Shown piece by piece: positions 16,543 to 26,134 of a stretch of DNA of 64,000 bases. The DNA comes from Salegentibacter salinarum. Its GTDB lineage: Bacteria; Bacteroidota; Bacteroidia; Flavobacteriales; Flavobacteriaceae. The notes beneath the pieces are model-generated. The model searched no databases. It was not told the DNA's origin and worked only from the letters and a program-made list of their open reading frames with translations. Numbering within the stretch: position 1 is the first letter of the stretch; each line of letters opens with the position of its first letter. Position numbers and translations under genes: made by a program. Location of the stretch: NCBI RefSeq assembly GCF_900168115.1, contig NZ_FUZC01000001.1:310001-374000 (forward strand), written 5' to 3'.

Positions 16543-18339
16543 ATGAAAAATAAAATTCTAACTGTAATTTTTGGCCTGGGTGCCTTAGTATTTACCAGTT
16601 GCACTGATTTGGAAGAAGAAATCCTTGATGAATCTTTGACTGGAACCGATGGACTAGCCGAACCTGTCTCCGGGACTTTGGCAGCGGCTTATGGAATATT
16701 ACCACAAACTTTCCGCCATACCAGGTATTTCGGTTTACAGGAGATAGCTTCGGATGAAGCCATTTTACCACCCAGAACCGGATTAGGTGGTACGCAGTGG
16801 GCAGATAACGATGTGTACACTACCGCTCACAGGCATACTATGTCTGCCAATAATAGTTTAGTTACCGGAACCTGGAGTTATTTAACAACCGCACTTTTTA
16901 GAACCGTTGCAGCTATTGAAGTACTTACGCCTCTAGCTGACAAGGGAAATATGGAAGCACAGCAGGCACTCGCTGAGATGAAAGCCTTAAGAGCCTATGA
17001 AAACATGCTGTTCCTGGATAGTTGGGGACTTGCTTTTAAAAAGGAAAGTACTTCCGGCACTTCTGAAATACTTAGAGGAGAAGATGCGGTTAACTATATC
17101 GAGGACGAATTCCTATCAATAGTAGATGTAATCAATACTGATAAGGGCCCTGGAAGAATGACCCAATCGGCTGTATATGGTTTCCTGGCAAAATTATATT
17201 TAAATGCAGGTGTATATAGAGCTCCGTACGGGACTCCCAATTTCACGAATTCAGATATGGACAATGTAATCACCTATACCAGTCTTGTTATAAATGAAGG
17301 TGGTTTCTCATTATCCCCGGAATATTTTGATCTTTTTAACGACGAAAATCACAATAATTCGGAAATTATCTTCTCTCTTGACCAAAGAGGAGTTCTTAAT
17401 AACGATCATAACCGCTGGGCCTACTGGTCGATGTCCGGATCACTATTCCCAAGACCGGGAGAGGACTATTTAAGTATGGATGGAACAGATGGTCCTGCAG
17501 CTACCCCCGATTTCTACCAGACATGGGTTGATGCATATGGCGATGTGGATCCTGCAGACGCAGACGCGAGGTTTTACCAAAAAAATGCTATGGTACCTGA
17601 AGAACTGGAAGATATAGAAGGTCTTACTCCATACAAAAATGACACCTTAGGTTTACGAAGTGATAAAGATCATTACTTTCTAGCTGATGCTGACTTTGAA
17701 ATTGACCGGGGCATCATAAGGGGTACAATGTGGGCACCGCGAAAGGAAAATTTTAGATCTGGTGATTTTATGACTGGTTCCGGCGGGCAATACAGAATTT
17801 ATCCACTGGCTGAAGCAAGGGAAAACGGCTCTGACATTGAAGATATTTGGTACTATGTGGATCATACTTTAGATATAAGTATTCAAAACCAGAATAGCTA
17901 TGCTGGCGGATATAGATTTGCAAAATGGCAATTCAGTAAAACTTCTCCAAATGGAAATAACTACAGTAACGTAGACTTGATTCTTTTAAGACTTGCAGAT
18001 ATATACCTGATGCGGGCAGAAGCTAACCTTAGAAAAGGGGATAATGCGAGCGCACTAGCCGATGTTAATACCGTTAGAACCTCCAGGAACGCTCGCCCTG
18101 AGCAAACTCCAGCTGAATTATCCTCCATCAATCTGGAAACTTTATACCGCGAACGTGGCTTTGAATTCTACTGGGAAATGTCCCGTAGGACAGACCAAAT
18201 TCGTTTTGGAACCTATGAAGATTCCTGGACTTCCAAAACAGATAGTGATGTAAACCATAGGTTGTTCCCAATTCCTCAGGAGGCTATAGATGGGGCATCT
18301 AATGTAGATGGCTATTTGGAACAAAATTCTGGATATTAA
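16543..18339 (+). CDS. SusD/RagB-family surface lipoprotein (locus A)
   Basis: This 598-residue lipoprotein has lipobox VFTSC (Cys20) and pairs with the SusC encoded 17 bp upstream as its substrate-capturing lid. Typical SusD features are the N-terminal LTGTDGLAEPVSGTLAAAYG, the TPR-like helical motifs MKALRAYENMLFLDSWG and VYGFLAKLYLNAG, and the C-terminal LRLADIYLMRAEANLR, ERGFEFYWEMSRRTDQIRFG and RLFPIPQEAI. The product sits on the outer face of the outer membrane. A terminator follows, so the downstream phosphatases may depend on read-through or their own promoter. The ligand is unknown; phospho-organic matter is suggested by the neighbours. Confidence 0.94.
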   Translation: MKNKILTVIFGLGALVFTSCTDLEEEILDESLTGTDGLAEPVSGTLAAAYGILPQTFRHTRYFGLQEIASDEAILPPRTGLGGTQWADNDVYTTAHRHTMSANNSLVTGTWSYLTTALFRTVAAIEVLTPLADKGNMEAQQALAEMKALRAYENMLFLDSWGLAFKKESTSGTSEILRGEDAVNYIEDEFLSIVDVINTDKGPGRMTQSAVYGFLAKLYLNAGVYRAPYGTPNFTNSDMDNVITYTSLVINEGGFSLSPEYFDLFNDENHNNSEIIFSLDQRGVLNNDHNRWAYWSMSGSLFPRPGEDYLSMDGTDGPAATPDFYQTWVDAYGDVDPADADARFYQKNAMVPEELEDIEGLTPYKNDTLGLRSDKDHYFLADADFEIDRGIIRGTMWAPRKENFRSGDFMTGSGGQYRIYPLAEARENGSDIEDIWYYVDHTLDISIQNQNSYAGGYRFAKWQFSKTSPNGNNYSNVDLILLRLADIYLMRAEANLRKGDNASALADVNTVRTSRNARPEQTPAELSSINLETLYRERGFEFYWEMSRRTDQIRFGTYEDSWTSKTDSDVNHRLFPIPQEAIDGASNVDGYLEQNSGY

Positions 18340-18366
18340 ACTTAATGTGTGTGTTAGTTTTTTACT

Positions 18367-18404
18367 GAGTGGTAGAAGGCCCAGGCTTTCTGCCACTCTT
18401 TTTA
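18367..18404 (+). terminator. terminator after susD (locus A)
   Basis: GAGTGGTAGAA and TTCTGCCACTC (one G-U pair) enclose a short loop and are followed by TTTTT. It lies between susD and the alkaline phosphatase gene, which begins 11 bp later. It could work as a partial terminator that lowers phosphatase expression relative to susCD. Confidence 0.75.
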
Positions 18405-18414
18405 TTAGAAAGAA

Positions 18415-19545
18415 ATGAAAAAAATAAAGATAAATTTTAGTTTATTAGTTCTTGCTACAACATTATGGAGTTGTGGGAATATTTCTGAAGAAAAAGATTC
18501 AGAGAATAAAGAAAAAGGAAATCATCAAGCCTTAAATATAATTCTAATGGTAGGTGATGGTATGGGGATTCCACAGGTTTCCAGTGCATTCTATTTTGGG
18601 GAGAACACCCCGAATTTTAAACAGTTCAAAACCATTGGTCTTAGTAACACTACCAGTCTTAGTCATTTAATTACAGATTCGGCGTCAGGGGGTACTGCAA
18701 TTGCTACTGGAGAAAAGACCTATAAAAGGGCTATAGGTGTTTCAAAAGACAGCCTTCCTCTCCCCAGCATTCTGGAGAATTTACAGGAAAGAAATTATAA
18801 AACGGGGCTGGTAAGTTTAACCTCGATAACTCACGCCACCCCTGCTTCTTTTTATGCCCATGTTAAAGACAGGGATATGCATGTGGAAATTGCAGAGCAG
18901 TTGGTTGAAGCAAATATTGATTTTTTCACCGGCGGAGGAAGAAAATATTTTGGCACATCGAAAGATGGTGTTAGTCTTTTTGACAAACTCATCGATAAAA
19001 ATTACCACCTTGATACTTTAGAGTTAGGAAGTGTGGATCTATCTCGGAAAAACGCATTTATCCTCGCCGAAGATGGATTGCCTTCAAAAACACAAGGACG
19101 AAAAGATTACCTGCAAACCGCAACACAAAAAGGCCTTGATTATTTTAGCAAGCATGAACAACCCTTCTTTTTTATGATTGAAGGTTCCTATATTGATTGG
19201 GGTGGACATGCCAAAGATGATGAAATGATGATCCAGGAGGTCCTTGATTTTGATAAGACATTAGGTGTTGTATTAGATTTTATAGCCTCCCATCCCAATA
19301 CTTTATTGGTAGTTACAGCTGATCATGAAACGGGGGGAGTTAGTATTGGAAAATCCTATGATGAGCAGCAGCAGGAAGTTCCTAAAAAAGTTCAGGTATA
19401 TTTTAACGACGACCAACATAGCGCAGAATTGGTGCCTGTTTTTGCTAAAGGTAGTCAAGAACAACTTTTTTCGGGTATTTACGAAAATAATGAAATCTAT
19501 CACAAGCTAATCCAAGCCATAAACAACCATTCCTATGAAAAATAA
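18415..19545 (+). CDS. alkaline phosphatase (PhoA family) lipoprotein
   Basis: This is a 376-residue phosphomonoesterase with lipobox TLWSC (Cys20), so it is probably membrane-anchored outside the cytoplasm. Alkaline-phosphatase motifs in order are ILMVGDGMGIPQVS (metal Asp at about 48), TDSASGGTAIATGEKT (catalytic Ser at about 89), HATPASFYAHVKDRDM, FFTGGGRKYF, IEGSYIDWGGHAKDD and VTADHETGGVSIG. The length is compact compared with E. coli PhoA (about 470). It would release inorganic phosphate from phosphate monoesters. It overlaps the next gene, a phosphodiesterase-phosphatase fusion, by 11 bp, so the pair is translationally coupled. The upstream SusCD probably delivers the substrate. Confidence 0.93.
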   Translation: MKKIKINFSLLVLATTLWSCGNISEEKDSENKEKGNHQALNIILMVGDGMGIPQVSSAFYFGENTPNFKQFKTIGLSNTTSLSHLITDSASGGTAIATGEKTYKRAIGVSKDSLPLPSILENLQERNYKTGLVSLTSITHATPASFYAHVKDRDMHVEIAEQLVEANIDFFTGGGRKYFGTSKDGVSLFDKLIDKNYHLDTLELGSVDLSRKNAFILAEDGLPSKTQGRKDYLQTATQKGLDYFSKHEQPFFFMIEGSYIDWGGHAKDDEMMIQEVLDFDKTLGVVLDFIASHPNTLLVVTADHETGGVSIGKSYDEQQQEVPKKVQVYFNDDQHSAELVPVFAKGSQEQLFSGIYENNEIYHKLIQAINNHSYEK

Positions 19546-21304
19546 AATTATAATGTGGGCGTCCCTGTTTTTCTATTTATGCAATTTTTTCCTGCCAGTT
19601 GAGGCCCAAGAGTCTTATCAGTTTCATTCTCATAACGATTATAAACAGGAATTCCCTTTCTGGAAAGCCTATACTAATAAGGCAGCTTCTATTGAAGTTG
19701 ATGTTTTTTTGAAAGACAATCGCCTATATGTGGCACATACTGAAGATGAAATCCAGGATGAAAACCGCCTTGAGAACTTGTATTTAGATCCCCTGAAGAG
19801 CCTGGCTAAATCAACGCAACTGAGAGAAATTCAGCTTTTAATTGATATAAAAACCGAAGCAGAAAATACGCTAACTAAACTAATGGAAGTCCTGGAGGGG
19901 TATCCGCAATTGACCCAAGCTAAACAGCTTTCCATCGTTATTTCCGGGAACAGGCCTAAAGTCGTAAATTATAGCGACTATCCGGATTTTGTAAAATTTG
20001 ACCATCAGGATTTAAACAACCTTGAACAGATTAATTTAGCTAAAATTGCTTTGATCAGCACCAATTTCAGAACCTATTCCCAATGGAACGGACTGGGGCG
20101 ACTGACTGCCGAAGATCTCGAAAAGGTAAAAAATGTGATTGCCAAAGTCAAAAAAGTTGATAAGCCTTTTCGGTTTTGGGGAGCACCTGATACCAAAACA
20201 GCCTGGAGCAGGTTTGCAAAAATGGGGGTAGATTTAATTAATACTGATAATCCTGCTGGAGCTTCTGCTTATTTACAAAGTTTAGATAAGCATACTTTTA
20301 GGTTAAAGGATGCAGTTCCTGTCTATAAACCAGAATTTAAAATACCTACAGCAGCCAGGCCAGAAAATATTATTCTAATGATCGGTGATGGCAACGGATT
20401 GAATCAAATTTCTTCAGGAATGATCGCTAACCAGGGGGAACTTACGCTGACACAATTAAAGGATATTGGCCTGGTAAAGACTTCCTCTTATGATGACCTA
20501 GTAACTGATTCTGCCGCCGGTGGAACAGCCATAGCTACTGGAAATAAAACTAACAACCGCGCTATTGGTACCGGACCGATGGGGGAATCTTTAAAGGGGC
20601 TCCCGGAAATTCTTGCCCCTCGGGGTTTTATTAACGGGATAATTACCAATGATAAAATTACAGGAGCTACTCCTTCCTCCTTTTATGCCCATGTTAAAGA
20701 ACGCGACAATAGTGCACAAATTCTGGAAGACTTAAAACAAAGTCACATTAATTTCTTTATCGCTAACGGGAAAGATACTTTCAATACTGTAGCGGATGTC
20801 TTTAATAAAAAAGAGCTTTCTGATTTTGTTGCTGTAAAAGGAAGGACGGCTATCTTTCTTTCTAACGATGAAAGACTTTACAAAGGAAACCAATTTGCAT
20901 TCCATGTCAAAAAGGCACTTCAAAACCTGGAAAGCCAGGATAAACCCTACTTTTTAATGATTGAGGGAGCTAAGATAGATAGCAATGGACATACCAATAA
21001 TTTTGCGGGCATTGTTCAGGAGGTAATTGACTTTGACCTTGCAGTGGCAGAAGCATTAAAAGTTGCAGATAATAACAAAAAGACCTTAGTAGTGGTCACT
21101 GCAGATCATGAGACTTCGGGTTTAGGCATTATGCAAGGTGATCTTGAAACAAGGAAATTGGAAGCCGGTTTTTTAACCAATGACCATACTGCTACTATGG
21201 TCCCTATCTTTTCCTATGGTCCAAAATCAGGTATCTTTAGGGGAGTTTACGAAAACACTGCCATTTTTAGCAAGATTTTAGAAGCTTTGGAAATACCAGA
21301 ATAA
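19535..21304 (+). CDS. GDPD/PI-PLC-like phosphodiesterase fused to alkaline phosphatase
   Basis: This 589-residue secreted fusion has a signal peptide ending VEAQ. The N-terminal domain (about 27-250) belongs to the PLC-like phosphodiesterase TIM barrels: FHSHNDYKQEFPFWKAY with the first His near 31, ASIEVDVFLKDNRLYVAH, and late FRFWGAPDTKTAW and VDLINTDNP. The C-terminal domain (about 275-589) is a PhoA-type alkaline phosphatase with ILMIGDGNGLNQIS, TDSAAGGTAIATGNKT (catalytic Ser at about 326), GATPSSFYAHVKERD, IEGAKIDSNGHTNN and VTADHETSGLGI. One chain could cut a phosphodiester such as a glycerophosphodiester and then remove the phosphate from the monoester product. The coupling to the preceding phosphatase and convergent metallophosphoesterase supports phosphorus scavenging. 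The actual substrate is inferred. Confidence 0.88.
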   Translation: MKNKIIMWASLFFYLCNFFLPVEAQESYQFHSHNDYKQEFPFWKAYTNKAASIEVDVFLKDNRLYVAHTEDEIQDENRLENLYLDPLKSLAKSTQLREIQLLIDIKTEAENTLTKLMEVLEGYPQLTQAKQLSIVISGNRPKVVNYSDYPDFVKFDHQDLNNLEQINLAKIALISTNFRTYSQWNGLGRLTAEDLEKVKNVIAKVKKVDKPFRFWGAPDTKTAWSRFAKMGVDLINTDNPAGASAYLQSLDKHTFRLKDAVPVYKPEFKIPTAARPENIILMIGDGNGLNQISSGMIANQGELTLTQLKDIGLVKTSSYDDLVTDSAAGGTAIATGNKTNNRAIGTGPMGESLKGLPEILAPRGFINGIITNDKITGATPSSFYAHVKERDNSAQILEDLKQSHINFFIANGKDTFNTVADVFNKKELSDFVAVKGRTAIFLSNDERLYKGNQFAFHVKKALQNLESQDKPYFLMIEGAKIDSNGHTNNFAGIVQEVIDFDLAVAEALKVADNNKKTLVVVTADHETSGLGIMQGDLETRKLEAGFLTNDHTATMVPIFSYGPKSGIFRGVYENTAIFSKILEALEIPE

Positions 21305-21305
21305 G

Positions 21306-23150
21306 TTATTTAACTTCCTTAATCTCTCCGGTCTTTAAATCAATAGATAAATTATTGGCTGGCAAACCATTTATAAACTTATTAAAAATGCTCAAAAACT
21401 CGTATAGCTTTTGAGCATTTCCATTTTTACTACTAGCTAAATTAGGATTGTTTAAAGCATAAGAAATTATGGTGCTATACTGGTCTATACGTTCTGTGTT
21501 AATATCATTGAAGGCCAACTTATCGGCATTTCGGATTTTATAAAAATCCAAAATCATGGTGTCCCCTTTCCAATGCTCATAATCTTGAAGATTGATGGTG
21601 GTAGAAAGTTTCTTTGCTTGCTTAGCTATCGCCTTTTTATTATTCAGGAATTCGCTAGAAGTTTTTTTGCCCGTATAGGTTGAGAGTAACAGGATTTCTT
21701 TTCCACTTAATCCGGATAAGAATTCACGGAATTCAGCTGGCCAGTCATTTGGTAAAAACCGAAGTTTTACAAGGTTTTTCAGGTGATGAACAGTAAAATC
21801 GTGGTAGTTCCTACTGTCCAGAATATCATCATTCCAAACTTCTTTTCCTGATTCCTTCAAATACTTGTGTTCAAGACGGTAAAGCGGAAACAATTCCTTA
21901 AAACCACTAACCTCCTTAATATTTACAGTTTCAATTTCTGCAAAGGTTTTATTCAGGCGTAAAATTTTATACCCGGGAATATAGGCGGCCAGTGATGGCG
22001 TTTGAATATTTATTAAAAATTCACCTTCTTTAAAATCCCTTTTACCCGTATCGTTGATATGCATATGTCCCGAAAAGTGGATTTTTATACCTGCTTCTGC
22101 CAAAGTTTTTGCAATCCCTTCTTCAGGCACACGGTTTAATTGCCATTTATTTTCCCCTAAAAACTCCCTAAGATCGACCGAGGCATCATCGTTAAAATCT
22201 ACAGCGGGATAATGACTGAAAGCCACCAGGATTTTACCTGATTTTTTGGCCCTGTCTGCCACATCTTTTATCCATTTAAACAAATGTTTTTTATGGTTTA
22301 TGGCATTATTATAACCCTCTCTGGCACCACTTAAATTTACATTTTTAGTCGGGACATAGGTATTTCCATCAATGGCCAATAGCCATAAATCCTTAACAGG
22401 TTCAACCAGGTACGAAGCATCTGGTATCTGAAGGGAATCGGTTTGTTGGTACATCCGGTTGGTTATTAGGGATGCCTTTTGTGCATTCTCAAAAGAATAG
22501 GTTTTTGCGGTATAGTCTGAAAAAGGGGTTTCCCAATAAATGTAATTACGCTGGGGAAAAAATCCATGTTCTCCTAATGTTTTTAGAATTTCTTTATACC
22601 CTGCCATACTAAGTTTGGGTTCTATAATTACCTCATTTTCACCTGGCTTTGCATTATAAAGTCCCGGTTCACTATATATGGGTTGGTTTCTTCCATCGCT
22701 TCCCAGGAAGTCATGTTTACCCCCAGGTACAGAGGTAGGTCTTACCGGGTCGTGGTTCCCCGTGGTTATAAAAAAATTGATTTCGTGGGTTTCGTTGTAT
22801 TCCTTTAAAATTTTATCAAGCCCATTAAGGTTTACTGGCTGTCCATCATCGGTATAATCTCCTGGAAAGGCGACTAACTTAATCCCACGACTCGCAATGT
22901 TATCAAGTACCGCCTTAAGAACAAAATAGTTTTCATTAAATAACCGGGTAGAATGTAATTGAGCATGCATTGTTCTAATCTTTGCTTTTCTATCTCTACC
23001 AGGAACACGCAAGCCTTCGAAATTCTCATATACACCATAAATATCCTGAAAATGAATATCTGCAACGAAGGCAATTTCCTGGGATAATCTTTCCTGGGAG
23101 TTCACTTCATATATAGGAGAAAGGAAAAGAAGAAGAATAAATAATCTCAT
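21306..23150 (-). CDS. secreted calcineurin-like metallophosphoesterase
   Basis: This 614-residue exported enzyme has a signal peptide (about 1-18). The metallophosphoesterase signature is complete: FVADIHFQD (about 28-36), FPGDYTDDGQ, TTGNHDPVRP, LVAFSHYPAVD and IHFSGHMHINDTGKRD. A C-terminal helical region of about 200 residues of unknown function follows. It hydrolyses phosphate mono- or diesters using two metal ions; specificity is not visible. It converges with the phosphodiesterase-phosphatase fusion gene, leaving one base between stop codons and no terminator, so the transcripts must overlap. The neighbourhood points to phosphate recovery from organic phosphates. A leader hairpin lies 24 bp upstream of its start. 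Confidence 0.9.
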   Translation of the reverse strand: MRLFILLLFLSPIYEVNSQERLSQEIAFVADIHFQDIYGVYENFEGLRVPGRDRKAKIRTMHAQLHSTRLFNENYFVLKAVLDNIASRGIKLVAFPGDYTDDGQPVNLNGLDKILKEYNETHEINFFITTGNHDPVRPTSVPGGKHDFLGSDGRNQPIYSEPGLYNAKPGENEVIIEPKLSMAGYKEILKTLGEHGFFPQRNYIYWETPFSDYTAKTYSFENAQKASLITNRMYQQTDSLQIPDASYLVEPVKDLWLLAIDGNTYVPTKNVNLSGAREGYNNAINHKKHLFKWIKDVADRAKKSGKILVAFSHYPAVDFNDDASVDLREFLGENKWQLNRVPEEGIAKTLAEAGIKIHFSGHMHINDTGKRDFKEGEFLINIQTPSLAAYIPGYKILRLNKTFAEIETVNIKEVSGFKELFPLYRLEHKYLKESGKEVWNDDILDSRNYHDFTVHHLKNLVKLRFLPNDWPAEFREFLSGLSGKEILLLSTYTGKKTSSEFLNNKKAIAKQAKKLSTTINLQDYEHWKGDTMILDFYKIRNADKLAFNDINTERIDQYSTIISYALNNPNLASSKNGNAQKLYEFLSIFNKFINGLPANNLSIDLKTGEIKEVK

Positions 23151-23174
23151 AACTTGTATTCAATTTTAAACAGA

Positions 23175-23205
23175 AAAGGGAAGCTCCATAATGACTCTTC
23201 CCTTT
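23175..23205 (-). promoter_or_regulatory. leader hairpin upstream of the metallophosphoesterase
   Basis: On the minus strand AAAGGGAAG and CTTCCCTTT form a perfect 9-bp stem around a 13-nt loop and are followed by TCTGTTT, ending 24 bp before the ATG. It could be an attenuator or RNA stabiliser. It resembles in placement, not in sequence, the hairpins before two susC genes. Confidence 0.5.
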
Positions 23206-23495
23206 CAATGGCTAATAAAAACTTTTATACAAAGCTATCATAGAATAATAGTTTTCATTTTAATTAACTGTGAACTTAACGAAGCTAAATTGTCAATTTT
23301 TATTCTTCCTTTTATTCAGCGAAATCCTTCAAATATTACTAATCTGGCTCACCATATATCAAATGATAACTTTTAGCGTTAGATTTAAAAATTATATATG
23401 CTAATTATTATTACCTTATATAGTTCACAAAATGTGATGGCTTTAAGGAATTGACTGCATTGCAGTACCTCAAAAAAATGATTAGTAATTTAAAA
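23206..23495. other. AT-rich intergenic region
   Basis: No gene is seen. The only regular element is the 13-bp odd palindrome ACTGCA-T-TGCAGT at 23454-23466. The region must hold the metallophosphoesterase promoter on the minus strand, but no TAnnTTTG match with good spacing was found. Confidence 0.4.
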
Positions 23496-23538
23496 AAACG
23501 GTTTTAAAAATGAGGGTTTCTCATTTCCAAAGCCGTTT
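23496..23538 (-). terminator. terminator of the metE-CWC operon
   Basis: On the minus strand AAACGGCTTT...AAAACCGTTT forms a long stem with inner pairing GAAATGAG/CTCATTTTT, followed by TTTTT. It begins 9 bp after the CWC gene's stop. Confidence 0.8.
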
Positions 23539-23547
23539 CTTAAAATA

Positions 23548-23802
23548 TCATTTCTGATTTTTTGGTGATCTATAAAATACGCCCAAGATATTTTTCAGTT
23601 TATCCTGGTAATTGCGGTTGTGAAACTCTGTTTTGAGTTCTTTCATACAGCTTGCGCAAAGGCAATTTTCATATAAATCACGAATGTACTCAAGTTCCTC
23701 ATTGTCTAACTTTATATCAGCGCATTGACAGAGCTGTATGGAACCAACTTTACATTCAAATGCTGTTTTACACCTTGGGCAGTATTTTTCTTCGTGCTTC
23801 AT
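23548..23802 (-). CDS. cysteine-rich CWC-family small protein
   Basis: This 84-residue protein has paired cysteines suited to a zinc site: KYCPRCKTAFECKVGSIQLC (about 7-26) continuing CQCADI, and a second cluster NCLCASCMKEL (about 46-56). The arrangement matches the cysteine-rich CWC family, although the central Trp of the namesake motif is Gln here (LCQC). It is encoded 28 bp after metE, so it is under the same cobalamin riboswitch and is followed by a terminator. Members occur near vitamin-B12-related genes in some Bacteroidota (general recollection, not checked). The function is unknown. Confidence 0.8.
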   Translation of the reverse strand: MKHEEKYCPRCKTAFECKVGSIQLCQCADIKLDNEELEYIRDLYENCLCASCMKELKTEFHNRNYQDKLKNILGVFYRSPKNQK

Positions 23803-23830
23803 AATGTTTATCTAAAATGATGCCCATTAT

Positions 23831-26134
23831 TTAATTTGTTACCACTGTAACTCGGGCCATTTTTGCAGCATTCACCATCGCTTTCAAAGCTTTTTCGGTT
23901 TCTTCCCACTTCCTGGTTTTTAAGCCGCAATCTGGATTTACCCAAAGTTGTTCTGCAGGAATCACTTTTTGAGCTTTGTCAAGCAAAGAAAGAATCTCTT
24001 CGGTTGAGGGCACCCTGGGGGAATGGATATCATACACTCCCGGACCGATTTCATTAGGATAATTATAGGTGGAGAAGGCATTTAGCAACTCCATTTGTGA
24101 ACGGGAGCATTCAATAGTGATCACATCGGCATCCATATAGGCTATATTTTCAATAATATCATTGAATTCAGAATAACACATATGGGTATGGATTTGTGTG
24201 GAATCTCCTACCGCGCTAGATGCAATTTTAAAACAATCTATGGCCCATTTTAAATAGTCCTGCCATTCTGCTTTACGTAAGGGAAGTCCTTCTCTAATTG
24301 CCGGTTCGTCTATTTGAATTATTCGTATTCCGGCTTTTTCCAAATCCCTTACTTCATCTCTAATTGCTAAAGCAATTTGTTTACAAGTTTGGGATCGGGG
24401 CTGATCGTCCCTTACAAATGACCACTGCAAAATAGTTACAGGACCGGTCAACATTCCCTTAACCCATTTTTTGGTTAAAGATTGTGCATACTGCGACCAA
24501 TAAACTGTCATTGATTCTGGACGAGAAACATCACCATATATAATAGGAGGCTTCACACATCGACTCCCGTAACTTTGCACCCAGCCCCTTTTTGAAAAGA
24601 GAACTCCTTCCAGCTGTTCTCCAAAATATTCCACCATATCATTTCGTTCGTATTCGCCGTGAACGAGTACATCCAGTCCTATTTCTTCCTGCCTGCGAAT
24701 GGCCTTTTCTGTTTCTCCTTTAATCAAAGTATCATATTGCTGCGCATTTAATTCCCCTTTCTTAAATTTTGCCCGCCAACTTCTAACTTCTTTGGTTTGG
24801 GGAAAGGAGCCAATGGTAGTTGTAGGAAACTGGGGAAGGCCTAAAGCTTCCTGCTGCTGAGTTTTTCTTAGGCTAAAAGGATTTTTCCTTAGCGTATCAT
24901 CTTCTGAAATTTCTTCCAGCCGCGATTTAACCGAGAGGTTATGAATCAGGGAAGAAGTTCTCCTACTTTTATGAGCGTTCTGATTATCTTTAAATTCTCC
25001 GATTCGCTTCTCGGCATTCCCATCGGCCAAATCCTGAAGTACTTTTAACTCCTGCAGCTTTTGTTTGGCAAAAGCCATCCAATTTTTGATTTCAGGAATT
25101 AATCCCGTTTCCAGCTCCAGATCGTAGGGCACATGTAACAAAGAACACGAAGGAGCAAGAAAGATCCGGTTTGAATCCAACTTCTCCTTTGTTTTCTGAA
25201 TCAGTTCCAGAGATTTTGCAAAATCATTTTTCCAGATATTACGCCCATCTACAATTCCCAGGGACAAACTTAAATCTTTTGGTAATTCCCTAATTATAGC
25301 ATCTAACTCAGAGGGACCGCGAACCAGGTCAATGTGCAAAACATCTACGGGAAGGTTCAAGCAAAAAGACCGATTGTCCTTTAAACCTTCAAAATACGTA
25401 GCGAGGATAAATTTCAGATCAGGGAATTGCTTTCTAATCTCCTCGTATACAAAAGTGAAAGCTGCCCTGCTCTTTTCATCTAGATCTAAAGCTAAAAAAG
25501 GTTCATCGAATTGAATATATTCTGCTCCTTCTTTTTGTAGAGCAGCTAAAAGATCAATGTAAACCGGTATTAGCCTATCCACCAAATCTAATTTATCAAA
25601 GCCTTCCTCTTTTTCTTTACCTAACAGAAGATAAGAAACCAAACCTATAATAACAGGTTTTGGTTTAATTCCGGCTTTCTTTGCTTCTATAAATTCATCA
25701 AGAATTTTGTCGTCACTAAGTTGGAATTGCTGATTTTTAGTAAACTCAGGAACGATATAGTGGTAATTAGTGTCAAACCATTTGGTCATTTCCATCGCAG
25801 TAATATCAAAACCATCTTTTTGAAAACCTCTGGCCATTGCAAAATATAAATCCAACTGTGCTATAGAAGATTTTTCTGCTATTACCTTATAACGTTCAGG
25901 AATAGCTCCCACGCTAAGGGTCATATCCAATACCTGGTCGTAATATGAAAAATCATTGCAGGGAATCAAATCGATTCCAGCCTCCTGTTGAAGTTTCCAG
26001 TTTTCCCTGCGACTTTCTCTTCCTGCCTGGAGAAGATCCTGTAGTTCGTTTTTGCCTGACCAATATTGCTCGCAGGCTTTTTTGAGTTCTCTGTTGCTAC
26101 CAATTCGCGGATAGCCAAGAATGTGCGTTTGCAT
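23831..26134 (-). CDS. metE: cobalamin-independent methionine synthase
   Basis: This 767-residue enzyme is the full usual length. It transfers a methyl group from 5-methyltetrahydropteroyl-tri-glutamate to homocysteine to make methionine in the cytoplasm. The N-terminal half starts THILGYPRIGSNRELKKACE. The catalytic C-terminal barrel contains TTTIGSFPQTKEVR, VHGEYERNDMVEYFGEQLEG and the zinc ligands in IHTHMCYSEF and NPDCGLKTRKWEE. The start is the ATG at 26134. A cobalamin riboswitch lies about 200 bp upstream, as expected for the isozyme that is needed only when B12 is lacking. This implies that a B12-dependent MetH exists elsewhere in the genome. Confidence 0.97.
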   Translation of the reverse strand: MQTHILGYPRIGSNRELKKACEQYWSGKNELQDLLQAGRESRRENWKLQQEAGIDLIPCNDFSYYDQVLDMTLSVGAIPERYKVIAEKSSIAQLDLYFAMARGFQKDGFDITAMEMTKWFDTNYHYIVPEFTKNQQFQLSDDKILDEFIEAKKAGIKPKPVIIGLVSYLLLGKEKEEGFDKLDLVDRLIPVYIDLLAALQKEGAEYIQFDEPFLALDLDEKSRAAFTFVYEEIRKQFPDLKFILATYFEGLKDNRSFCLNLPVDVLHIDLVRGPSELDAIIRELPKDLSLSLGIVDGRNIWKNDFAKSLELIQKTKEKLDSNRIFLAPSCSLLHVPYDLELETGLIPEIKNWMAFAKQKLQELKVLQDLADGNAEKRIGEFKDNQNAHKSRRTSSLIHNLSVKSRLEEISEDDTLRKNPFSLRKTQQQEALGLPQFPTTTIGSFPQTKEVRSWRAKFKKGELNAQQYDTLIKGETEKAIRRQEEIGLDVLVHGEYERNDMVEYFGEQLEGVLFSKRGWVQSYGSRCVKPPIIYGDVSRPESMTVYWSQYAQSLTKKWVKGMLTGPVTILQWSFVRDDQPRSQTCKQIALAIRDEVRDLEKAGIRIIQIDEPAIREGLPLRKAEWQDYLKWAIDCFKIASSAVGDSTQIHTHMCYSEFNDIIENIAYMDADVITIECSRSQMELLNAFSTYNYPNEIGPGVYDIHSPRVPSTEEILSLLDKAQKVIPAEQLWVNPDCGLKTRKWEETEKALKAMVNAAKMARVTVVTN

